64,000 bases of DNA from NCBI GenBank assembly GCA_028023455.1, contig JAQFVV010000287.1:932001-996000 (forward strand). Reading direction: 5' to 3'. Shown in pieces: positions 1 to 10,172 of this stretch (positions within the stretch are counted from its first letter, which is position 1; each line of letters begins with the position of its first letter). A program made the position numbers and the translations under genes. The stretch comes from Epiperipatus broadwayi. Taxonomy: Eukaryota; Onychophora; Udeonychophora; Euonychophora; Peripatidae. The notes beneath the pieces were generated by a model, which was not told the DNA's origin, did no database searches, and was given only the letters and a program-made list of their open reading frames with translations.

Positions 1-1811
1 GAAATACCTATCTTTATATTTTATAATCTCTAACAGTGTTTAATTACCATTCAATTTTAATTTAAAAAAAATAAAGACTTACCAGAATGTTAAAAAGTAA
101 AATATAAACAATAGCTTAAGAACAACCGAGTTTTACTTAATGTTTTAGTAAAGGCATTCCTAATTTACAAATAAATAAAAGGCAATAATTATAATAGTGT
201 TTTGAATTTATTTTTTTTCCAGCTAGTAGTTTATACTTTAACAAGTGACCTTTTTTGATCACATGATTTCAAAAATAACCTTTGTTGATACACAGTAATG
301 AGGTGTAACCAACCTCCATTGCTGGATATAAATCGTATTAACAAGATTAAACTAGAATCAAACAAACTCACCTTCTGTCTGAGAACAATTGAAATAAAAT
401 CTTATTAGACAAAAATATATTTATTAGATGGTTTGCACACATGCTGTACGTTAAATACTCATACGTGGGAATTTACGCGCTTGTTGATTTAAATAAATAC
501 AGTACGTATATAAATGTTCACACACAAATTAAGTTATAAGCAGAAAAAAAAAAGGCAGCATGAGTGAGTAAACTAATATTTATTTCAACAAGTAAATACT
601 CTATCTCGACGACAGTTTGAAATTATTAAGGAAGAGATAACAGGATCAAACTATACAAATTTGGCCTCTGTGTGTATATTATACAATATAGAAAATAAGA
701 CTTTTACCTCGTGCCGGATAATTTAACATTTTTCAGTAAATACAAGTGTTATTTTGGAATATTAGAATTCCAAATAATTTTTGTCTATTACGAATATTTT
801 TTTTTTTTACAATACGCCTTATTTTGCGATTCAAAACAATTCATTATGGCATCTCAATATTCAACGATGCAAACCAAACTTTAATGAGTGGATATATATT
901 TTCAAACTGCACTGTAACTTTTTAAATTCAGGTGTTAAAATATACTTGCATTACGATAATAAATAGTTTTTCTCAATATATTTTATTAAAATTCTTTTAA
1001 TAGACATTCAATATTATTTAATCTGCCCCATATTCATGAATTGAGGCTCCGATTCGTCATTTTCGTACTCATGCATCTCATGGAATTCCTGAACAACATA
1101 ACATTCGATTGTTTTTTTTATTTAGCTTAATTTATTGGATTGCCTAGACGTGTTGAACATAAAGCAGCCTTTAATTAAACAGGCAATTGCAGGGCAAAGG
1201 TATTTCTAACACCCCCCCCCTCATCATAAAGAATAGTGGTGGACACGCAGATTATATATTTGAGGGAACTAGGGTGCATAACTAACATTTTAAATACAGT
1301 ACTTAAAATAATATATTAAACATACTAAAAAAAAAAAAGTTATTGAAAATCAAAGAGAATATAATTTATTTACAAATTTTTAGTGATTGAATTAAAGCTT
1401 GGGAATATTTTTTACCCCCCATTTTACTTCTTTGCAAAATGAGATCAGGGTCTTAGATTTATTCATTTGTATGAAAATACACAACTGAAGAGAAATTATT
1501 AGTTGTCATGTTTGCTAATTGTCAAATGATGTGTGTCCGATTTTTTTTTCATTCTTGTTTATTCTTTAGTGAGAAATAATCAAATACCTATTTACTAAGC
1601 TATAATGAATGATCAGATGAACTGCATAAACAGGCTACCTGGAAAAAATCCCAACTACAGCCGGAGTAAAATTTCAAGTTTTATGTGATTTGTTCACTCA
1701 TACACAAAACAAGTGAATATGTCACCTCTACATCATGAGGACCTCCAAAAGTATTATAAGCATTACTTGGTATTTAATATATGTATAATTTAATCATATT
1801 TATCTTTTTAA
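1..1811. other. AT-rich spacer, no feature recognised
   Basis: No recognisable coding region, RNA gene or complete mobile element was found here. The only open frames are short AT-rich stretches without known motifs. A run of nine C lies at about 1212-1220 and several short A and T runs occur. The F repeat starts at its right edge. Confidence 0.5.
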
Positions 1812-1831
1812 ACCACTAAACATCACATGGT

Positions 1832-2552
1832 TGTTATATCCGCATTTACAACTGTGCCAATGTTATAACTGCAAGTCATACAGTGCAGTCAGCAAATAAC
1901 GTTATACAATTCCCACGCTGTTCTTTTCCAACGAGTGCTCTCCAACGAATCGGTCTGCAACGAAGCTCTCCAACGAATTGGTCTGCAATGAATGCTCTCC
2001 AACAAATTGGTCTGCAATGAAGATCTCCAACGAATTGGTCTGCAATCTCTCCGCTGAATTGGTCTGCAACGAATGCTCTCCAACGAATTGGTCTGCCACG
2101 AAGCTCTCCAAACGAATTGGTCTGCAACGAAGCTCTCCAATGAATGCTCTCAATATCTCCACTGCGGTCTCTTTCAGCTACACCCGTGAACTACATTTCC
2201 ACTGGGCGCTGATCATTAACCGCCAGCACTGACGTGAGATATCTCTACTTAAATACTGCTTACTCAATACTGCTTGACTGCTCTCTATGTTACACTGCTA
2301 GATGTTACCCAGTCTTCTTATCGCTCTCTGACAACTGCAATGATCAATCAATGCACTGACCAATAAGGTAACGTGTCTTATCTAGAAACATTTGTAATTA
2401 GCAAATATTTCTAGGAATTGTCGATCGCAATTACGTCAATGCACTAATTAAATTCCTCAGCTATCAGAGTGCAATCTAAAAACAGCCTTATGAATAAATT
2501 CTAGTTTTTTCTGGAGTGCACAAACATGTCTGCCATTTTACAAAACACTACA
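1832..2552. repeat. Left LTR, with internal 28-bp minisatellite (about 1921-2150)
   Basis: This is the left long terminal repeat. Its first third carries about eight tandem copies of a 28-29 bp unit containing GAATTGGTCTGCAA and GCTCTCC. It aligns to the right LTR with few differences. Many of these are CpG versus TpG/CpA transitions, for example ACGAA against ATGAA or ACAAA. Confidence 0.8.
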
Positions 2553-2733
2553 CACCTCCCTCCACTCCAGAAAAACCCTTGTTGATATTCCTACTTTCCT
2601 GTAATTTCATTAAGAAATTCCGTTGTTGATGTTACTAATTGGGATTGACATTTTCACCTGGTTTCTCTGTCTATGGCTAAACATGTAGTTCAATGTATTC
2701 ACTACTCCCAGGTTCCAAATGTGACTGTGCCAA

Positions 2734-3479
2734 TGTTATATCCGCACTTACAACTGTGCCAATGTTATAACTGCAAGTCATACAGTGCGGTCAGCAAATA
2801 ACGTTATACAATTCCCACGCTGTTCTTTTCCGAGTGCTCTCCAATGAATCGGTCTGCAACGAAGCTCTCCAATGAATTGGTCTGCAATGAATGCTCTCCA
2901 ACAAATTGGTCTGCAACGAAGCTCTCCAACAAATTGGTCTGCAATCTCTCCGCTGAATTGGTCTGCAACGAATGCTCTCCAACGAATTGGTCTGCCACGA
3001 AGCTCTCCAAACAAATTGGTCTGCAATGAAGCTCTCCAACAAATTGGTCTGCAATGAAGCTCTCCAATGAATGCTCTCAATATCTCTGCTGCGGTCTCTT
3101 TCAGCTACACCCGTGAACTACATTTCCACTGGGCGCTGATCATTAACTGCCAGCACTGACGCGAGATATCTCTACTTAAATACTGATTACTCAATACTGC
3201 TTGACTGCTCTCTATGTTACACTGCTAGATGTTACCCAGTCTTCTTATCGCTCTCTGACAACTGCAACGATCAATCAATGCACTGATCAATAAGGTAACG
3301 TCTCTTATCTAGAAACATTTGTAATTAGCAAATATTTCTAGGAATTGTCGATCGCCATTACGTCAATGCACTAATTAAATTCCTCAGCTATCAGAGCGCG
3401 ATCTAAAAACAGCCTTACGAATAAATTCTAGTTTTTTCTGGTGTGCACAAACATGTCTGCCATTTTACAAAACACTACA
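2734..3479. repeat. Right LTR, with one extra minisatellite unit (about 2828-3075)
   Basis: This is the right long terminal repeat, about 25 bp longer than the left one because it holds one additional 28 bp minisatellite unit and lacks a 3 bp piece near 2831. It ends immediately before the second ATGGT target duplication. Confidence 0.8.
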
Positions 3480-4312
3480 ATGGTCACCATTTTTTTTATG
3501 CTTATACAAGCTGTTTACACAGAGGCATAACTTTCCATACAGTAGCACCACCAGTGCAAGCCAGAGTAATCAATGGATGCAAGAAGGTTTGTGCATAAAA
3601 TCCCTATATAGTGCCTACTCATCCAATATTCCCAGACTAGTTTTCAGCTTGTGGCTTACCTTGGATCTGAGAGCACTGCACTCAGATCTTAGGATCAAAT
3701 GCAATTCTCCAGCAACCACCTTTTACCTTATTAGCTTTGAATCCAAAATGAAAATACAAATATGTTTTCAATTCAAGCTTATTAGCTTATATAGTTATAT
3801 AGATCTGAACTCAGTTCAGCATCCATACTTTTTAATGTTTTGGTTTTTTAATAACCAAAGTCATCATAATCCTAATGGGCATGAATGGTTTTAAACAACT
3901 AAACATCATATGATAACAATTTCTTATGCTTACACAAGCTATCTACATGGAGGTTAAACTCTCCATACAATAGTGTCACCAATGCAAGCCAGAGTAATCA
4001 ATGTATGCAAGAAGGTTGAATTAAAAACATTATTGTGCTTTCATTTTGGACTTAGGGCTTTATAGTTATCTAATAAGGTAAAAGGTGGCTGGCTACTGGG
4101 GGGTTGCATTTGATCCTAAGATCTAGGTGCAGTGCTCTCAGATCCAAGGTTCTTCACTGATGAAAGCCACAAGTTGGAAACTAGCTGGAGATATTGGATG
4201 AGTATGCACTAGATAGGGATTTTATGCACAAACCTTCATGCATCCATTGATTACTCTGGCCTCACTGGTGGCACTACTGTATGGACAGTTTAGCCTCTGT
4301 GCATATTAATCT
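3480..4312. repeat. F-family repeat copy 1, inverted arrangement (continues at 1812-1831)
   Basis: The left end of this F copy is at 1812-1831 and was separated from the rest by the LTR element. The body contains an F unit in minus orientation (about 3520-3890), a second short stretch of the same end (about 3905-4015), and an F unit in plus orientation (about 4080-4310). The whole can therefore fold back on itself. The plus arm carries a hammerhead-like module at 4142-4199. The minus arm has lost the ribozyme core (the gap is near 3655). Confidence 0.75.
4142..4199 (+). ncRNA. Hammerhead-ribozyme-like module of F, decayed
   Basis: Outer stem I ATCCAA (4142-4147) pairs with TTGGAT (4194-4199). 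Inner stem I TCTTCA pairs with TGGAGA (one wobble). The core CTGATGA and GAAA are intact. The U before the cleavage position is missing, so the module is 58 rather than 59 nt and probably inactive. Relative to the F consensus (TCCTCA/TGGGGA), both strands of inner stem I changed so that pairing is kept. Confidence 0.55.
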
Positions 4313-5525
4313 TAATAATATGAGTTTCAATATATGATGTAATTTTAAAATAGAGATGCTAAAATCATTTTCTTATGAAAACTATCATCTACAAGGAATG
4401 CACTAGTATAATGGAAGGCTTTAGAGTAAAGGTCCATAAATTACATAAAGGTTGTGCCTTTTATTTTTGGCACTCAAGCTTTATATAAACTTCCAAAGCA
4501 ATAAACAATTTGATTATTTATCAGTATGTTTTATGGCAATTATATATATATGGTATGGTAAGTATGTGTGTGTATGTATGTTTTTGGTTATGCAAAAACG
4601 TACAGATATTTAATCAACAGAGCAACTTGCCATTAACATGTATACATAAACTCTCAGGTAGAGAATTTAATATTTTTAGGTCCGTAAATAAATCTAATTA
4701 CTTTAATAACTACTGGAAGATCAATTCTTAGGAGTGATGCAAAGAAATGTGAAATCTAATTCACAGACTGAGTTTTCAATGAAGATACTGGAAAAGCTTA
4801 AAAGAGAATGTGTATGGATAGAATATTTACAAAAGTTGTTCTTATGAGAAGAAACTACTTCAATATTCATTTTGATAACTGACCCAAATTAAATGTGATA
4901 ATGATATGATAAGGTTTTGATTTGAAAAAAAATGGAGTTCAAATATTTTGTAAATATTGAAAGTTCTGACTTAAAAGGGAAAAAAAATGTCAAAGAATGA
5001 AATTTATAATCTGCAGTTTTATATATTGAGCTTTTTCTCCTAATAGGGAATAAAAAATAGATATAAAACTCATTAAAGTTTACAATTGTAGCTCAAAAAT
5101 TGAAATACTACAGTAAATTATGTTATGAGAATAACAAATAATCACGAATCACGGACAAAAATCAAGTATTATCTGTTTGTCATAATATTATCCTGTTACT
5201 TTATGTGCCTCTGCAGAAAATTTTAACAACATATCAATAAACATCTGTCATCATTTAGTTATAATATAACCTATCAGTAAATGACTCCACTATATTGCTA
5301 TATATGCTTTTAGGAAAATAACTGTTAAAACTAATAAATCTGTCTTTGAAGATAAGATTTATCACACTGTAATAAATTTATTTTTGTTTTGATAATAAAA
5401 ATCCCCCTTTTTGTGGTTTTAATTACTATTTTTTGTTTGATTGTTTATCATTCTCATCACTATTAGCAGCCATGCCTGAGTATGGTCATTTTAACTCTTA
5501 GGAAAAGAAAAAGAATATAGACAAC
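4313..5525. other. AT-rich spacer, nothing recognised
   Basis: This is about 1.2 kb of AT-rich DNA with no coding motif, tRNA-like element or inverted repeat that I could recognise. Confidence 0.45.
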
Positions 5526-5536
5526 AACAATAAAAA

Positions 5537-5957
5537 GCCAATAAACATCACATGATCATCATTTCTTCCTAATAGGATAGTGATGGCTATGGCTATTAAT
5601 GAACCAAAGACCCCAAAATGTATAGGTACTGAACTGAGTTCAGACCTATATGACTATAGAAGCTACTGAGCTTGGATTGAAAATATTATGGTATTTTCAA
5701 TTTAAGACTCATAGTTTTGTAGTTAAGTAGAGATAAAAGGTGACTGCAGAAGGGCTGCATTAGATCCTAAGATCTAGGTGCAGTGCTCTCAGATTCAAGG
5801 CTCCTCACTAATGAAGGCCACAAGCCAGAAATTAGTTTGGGGATATTGGATGAGTAGGCAGTAGATGGAGATTTTATGCACAAGCCTTCTGGCATCCATT
5901 GATTACTCTGACTTACACTGAGTGGCAATACATATAGAGAGTTTTGCCTGTTTTAAT
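5537..5957 (+). repeat. F-family repeat copy 2, single unit with 11-bp TSD
   Basis: This is the clearest single F unit, 421 bp. It starts GCCAATAAACATCACATG and ends GCCTGTTTTAAT. It is flanked by an 11 bp direct repeat AACAATAAAAA at 5526-5536 and 5958-5968. The two ends are not inverted repeats of each other, and there is no poly-A tail or A/B-box promoter. The class is uncertain: TSD length suits a Mutator-like or Penelope-like element, and the internal ribozyme-like module favours the latter. Confidence 0.75.
5793..5851 (+). ncRNA. Hammerhead-ribozyme-like module of F (59 nt), core mutated
   Basis: The stem I halves ATTCAA (5793-5798) and TTGGAT (5846-5851) enclose inner stem TCCTCA/TGGGGA. 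The core reads CTAATGA instead of CTGATGA and the stem III/cleavage segment reads TTAGTT instead of CTAGTC, so activity is unlikely. The 59 nt length matches other copies. Confidence 0.5.
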
Positions 5958-5968
5958 AACAATAAAAA

Positions 5969-7173
5969 ATTTAGATCCAAAATTGATATACATACATAAT
6001 TAAGCAATGAAAATGTGCTTATATAAACACACATTTCACTTGAAAGACACATAACGAAAATCTATATTAATCTAAATAATTAAAGATTCAAATAAAATAG
6101 TTCATTGCTCAAGAGGTCGTGATACACAAGAGCTGTGAGATACTGAGCTCCGATTCAAAGATCCATCACTCTAATCATGGCACTGAATTGCATAGATCTG
6201 CTGAAAACAGTAAAGTAAAAAAAAATATATAAAAAAAAATGTGTGAAAGAATATAAGAAGTCATGGAGTTTACATTTTTATTTGGCTAAAAATATCTGAC
6301 AATATAAAAAATATATTTAATATACAAAATTTTTTATTCAACAAAGATGGAAAATATCTATATGATACCAAGCTATTATACTTCTTTGAATACGGGGAAT
6401 AGATTACCAAATAATGTTATTTATAACATGAAATTCTTAGTGTTGTAAAATGTAGAGAGCAGTGCAAAAACTTTTGCAGACAATGAATACTAGAATATTG
6501 AATAAGATAAGATTATGAATTGATTATTAAAAAGTATCAATTTCACTAAAAAAACAAATTGAGTTATAAGATTTCCCAGCTAGACAAAAACAAAATAAAT
6601 TAAATAAAAATGTGTAGAAACATTTAAAGTTTGGGTATGTGCAGATTTTCTGATATATATTTCTTTATCCCAAATTATACTTAAGAGCATGAACAAATTA
6701 TTTTTATTTCATTTCTGACTAACTAATTGGCATTTGTTTTTGTTTTTTTGTTTTGTTTTGATTCTTTAAAAATGCAACACTCCTTGAAGAAGAGTAATAA
6801 TTAATAAGGAAGTTCAGATTAGTTTGTAATTGGCTGAAATTCTAATAAAATTCATAAATGCATCTCATCTGTCTTTTGTGAGAATTTGATCCCGCCACAA
6901 AGAGATAATCTTAATGAGTGTCATAATAATCATGAATGCAATCAATACTGATTCATAATTAAAGATCATATGATCAATTTGTAGATGATTGCTGAAAAAA
7001 GGATTTAAGCTTAATTAGATTTTGGCCATAGTTTCAAAGGTTAAGGAGTAAATTTTAGTATTAAACAATTCACGTATGAGAATATAAAAGTTATTCTAAG
7101 AGTAGATTGGAAAGAATTATAAATTTTAAAAATGTTATTTAGTTTATACTGATTTTTACAGAAAAAGATTACT
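5969..7173. other. AT-rich spacer, no gene recognised
   Basis: AT-rich DNA without recognised coding motifs. A short stretch near 6110-6200 faintly resembles a degraded tRNA-like SINE head but could not be supported. Confidence 0.4.
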
Positions 7174-7188
7174 AAGAACCAAGAGCTA

Positions 7189-7305
7189 GTCAAGCGTTGT
7201 TAGTCGAGAGGTCAGCGCAGCCGCCTTGCAAGCAAGCAATTGGTTGCAGACGGTTGTTGCGGGTTCGCCTCCTGGCCGATGATATGACATATGGAAAAAA
7301 AAAAA
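7189..7305 (+). mobile_element. tRNA-derived SINE, family A
   Basis: The head starts GTCAAGCGTTG. A pol III A box (TAGTCGAGAGG) and B box (GGGTTCGCCTCC) are present, followed by CCGATG...ATGACATATG and a poly-A tail. The 15 bp target duplication with one mismatch is at 7174-7188 and 7306-7320. The duplication and intact boxes indicate a recognisable, fairly recent insertion copied by LINE machinery. Confidence 0.88.
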
Positions 7306-7848
7306 AAGAACCAGGAGCTAAATTATTAGAAATAATAGCTTATATTTTCACCTCAGATTAAGCATAAATAAAAAAAAAAAAGAAAGAAAAGATGATTAGA
7401 AAAGAATAGCTTTGAAAGAAGTCATGAATTCCCATTCTATGCAAATTTATCACTAAGAATCTTCAAAAAGACAACAGATGGACCTTTTGCTTCTGAGAAT
7501 AGATTAAAATTACATATTGCACAAAAGATTGGTTTGAATAAATAACTGGTTGTTTAGAGCTATAAGATTTATATTTTTGGATGAAACTGATTGATTTTTT
7601 TTTTTTTTGCATGTGATTATTCAAGCTGCTTTTTTATGGTCTAATTAGGGAATCTATAATTGTGCGAAATGGCGTTAACTTTTTTTCTTAACAGGAATTT
7701 CAAAGTTGACTAATAATAAATTATAAATACTGTACTTATAAGTTATTCTGAGCTTTTAAAATATAGATTTTAAACAAAATCCATATTTTGTTCTATTTAT
7801 TTAATATAATATTATAGTCTTTTTTTTTTCACTAAGTTGATAGCTTAT

Positions 7849-8001
7849 TAAACAGGCAAAACTCTCCATACAGTCGTGCCACTCAGTGCAAGCCAAAGTA
7901 ATCAATTGATGCCAGAAGGCTTGTGCACTGAGTGGCACTACTGTATGTAGAGTTTTGCCTGTTTAATAAACAGTGATCATGTGATGTTTAGTGGTTTAAG
8001 A
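7849..8001 (-). repeat. F-family copy 3, short hairpin form with 11-bp TSD
   Basis: A 153 bp element starting TAAACAGGCAAAAC and ending GTGGTTTAAGA, flanked by TGATAGCTTAT at 7838-7848 and 8002-8012. The first ~46 bp are repeated inverted at about 7920-7967 with very few mismatches, leaving a ~30 nt loop, so a transcript would form a strong hairpin. The ribozyme-like centre of F is deleted. Confidence 0.75.
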
Positions 8002-8297
8002 TGATAGCTTATAAAATTATGGAATACAAATTCAGGAACACTGTAAATCAATTTGATTGGTTACATATTTTCTTCCACTGATATGTCTTCAGATTTATTT
8101 AGATAATTTAAAGTACATTAATCTATTTATTATATATGTTTATATTACATAGTTCTAATTATATGTTGGATTATTTCCATCATTTAATTGAATTGTAACT
8201 ATTCTTAGAAAAAGTTAAACTTTATTTATACTTTTTATAAACATTTAATTGTTAGTAATATCATGCTCCTGTCTTCTTCAGATGTAATTGGTTAAAC

Positions 8298-8384
8298 GTG
8301 TTGGTGGCCTAGTGGTTAACATAGCTGCCAGCACCCAGCCTGGGTTTGTTCCTGGTCAATGCATTTGACATATAAAAAAAAAAA
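8298..8384 (+). mobile_element. tRNA-derived SINE, family B, degraded
   Basis: The head is GTGTTGGTGGCCTAGTGG, with a weak B box (GGGTTTGTTCC), then GTCAATGCATTTGACATATA and an A run. No clear target duplication was seen. It shares its middle and tail with the elements at 25831 and 55753, which define family B. Confidence 0.75.
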
Positions 8385-9448
8385 CTAAATTTAAAGTAAT
8401 GTTCTAATTAACTAAAATATTCTATCAACTTATAACTACAAGAGTAAAATGCCACAATCCCAAACCTTCAAACAACTATATATTAAGATTTTTTTAGTTA
8501 AGTGTCTGTGTACTAATGGGATCTATACCTATATAAAATTAGTTCATAACTAAAATTTAAACAGATCATCATCATTATCATTTTTAATCATTATCAATTC
8601 ATTGCATCTCTAAGTTTAGGTCCAAGTTTCTTTTATCCCTGGTCTCCCTTTTCCACATAACACCAGATAACTTCATTTCATCCATCCATCTTACATATGG
8701 CCTTTTTTTTTTTGGAGTTTTACAATCTCTAGGAGATCCAATTTAAAACTTTAACTATCTAGATACTATAATCTCTTCTAGCAATATGTCCAATCCAGTT
8801 CCATTTCAGTCTCTTAATTCTTTCAATGATGTCAGTAACACCTGTTTAATCTCTAACCCATGAATTTTGTTTTCTAATCTCTTTGTTGACTGGTCTGTAA
8901 TCAGTGAATTGCTTTCCTTTTTTAAGTATTCAAGATCTCAGATCCATAAGTAATAAAAAAACATCTAATAATAATAAAAAATCCCCCCACACACACAGAT
9001 ATATTTCTCTTTATTATTAAATTATTTTTACCAAAAGCACTCCATTTAAGTTTAATCATGTTTCCGTCTGCTTTAATAATCTGTCCAAGGTATTTATAGA
9101 TGCTAGCTTCTCCTAATTCATGATTATCAATCTTTATTTTTTTATTCTGAGAATGTTACTGCATTAGCATTTATTTTTAGTTCTACTTTTTTACTTTCAT
9201 CTGATAACTCTTGCAACATTTCCTGAAGCTGTGAAGCATTACTTAAAAAACAATCAATCATATCTTTTTTTCAAAATCTAAATGGCTTAAATAATGCATA
9301 GTGACTTTTACTTCCTTAATACCATTTTAATCTACAAAATACTTCTTTAAAACTGCTATAAAAAGTTTTAGAAATATGGAGTCACCCTGTCATACACCTT
9401 TCTCGGCGTTAATCCTTTTAATATGCCCATGTAATCTAATTATTGCTG

Positions 9449-9530
9449 TTGGATTTAGATAAGTATTCTTCAGAATATGACAATACCCCTTGGATTTAGA
9501 TAAGTATTCTTCAGAATATGACAATACCCC
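9449..9530. repeat. 41-bp tandem duplication inside the LINE relic
   Basis: Two identical 41 bp units at 9449-9489 and 9490-9530, each starting TTGGATTTAGATAAG. Exact identity shows the duplication is recent compared with the decayed LINE around it. Confidence 0.85.
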
Positions 9531-9533
9531 ATG

Positions 9534-9634
9534 TTTTTTTTTTAAGTGTCATAGCATCGGCCAGACGTGAACCTGCAACCCGGGCAACTGCCTGCAAAGC
9601 AATCGTGCTGACCTTTCGACCACCAATGCAAGAC
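9534..9634 (-). mobile_element. tRNA-derived SINE, family A, minus strand
   Basis: On the minus strand the head GTCTTGCATTGGTGGTCGA, a B-box region and CCGATGCTATGACAC precede an A run. The target duplication TACCCCATG is seen at 9525-9533 and 9635-9643. It interrupts the LINE relic. Confidence 0.82.
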
Positions 9635-10172
9635 TACCCCATGTTTTTGTGTTGCAATGCTTTAATTATTGTACCAAAGACTTGGAGAGTCAAATGGCTT
9701 CACTATACTAAAACCACTTCTAAATCCATCTTATTCTTTTGGTTGGTTAAAATCCAAATCTTATAAAGATTTTGTATAAAATAAAAGACTGATACGTCTG
9801 TATTCCTAAAGGTTTGTGATGATGCTATTTAGTTGTATTTATGTAGATTTTCATCATCTAAAATTATGTATCAAATGTCTTTAGAAAAATTTAACTCTAT
9901 TTAAATCTTCATTTCTAATATCTTCTTTAGCATGTTTCTTAAATATCAATATTGCTACTGAATTCTTCCAATCATCTGATACATCTTTATCATTTAGACA
10001 ATTGCTATATAACATTGTCAACAATTTTTCTATTCCTTTATCTGCTTCTTTTAAGATATCCATTATAATTTTGTTACTTCTTGGAATTTTTCTTTTCTTC
10101 ATAGATTTAACTGTATGTCTCATTTCTTCATTTAAAATATTGAGGAATTTAGAAAATACAGTAACTGTAAAG

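Larger units (their letters stand above)
1832..3479. mobile_element. Non-coding LTR element (TRIM-like), two LTRs around a 181 bp interior
   Basis: Two direct repeats of 721 bp (1832-2552) and 746 bp (2734-3479) flank only about 181 bp of non-coding DNA. Each repeat begins TGTTATATCC and ends ACACTACA, giving TG...CA LTR boundaries. The target duplication ATGGT is seen at 1827-1831 and 3480-3484, and removing the element restores an uninterrupted F repeat across the site. There is no gag or pol frame, and no clear primer-binding site (a TGG start) follows the left LTR. The purine tract before the right LTR is also not obvious. It therefore fits a terminal-repeat retrotransposon in miniature, or an LTR element whose interior was deleted. 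Antisense frames across the LTRs are repeat translations, not genes. Orientation is unknown. Confidence 0.8.

Noticed and set aside
1876-3080. Overlapping long antisense open frames with repeated RPIRWRAF/ADQFVGE peptides
   Set aside because: They are translations of the 28-bp LTR minisatellite in several frames; frames stay open because the unit lacks stops, and no start or homology supports a protein.
9518-9766. 82-codon plus-strand frame
   Set aside because: It runs through an antisense SINE and an antisense LINE relic and has no independent support.
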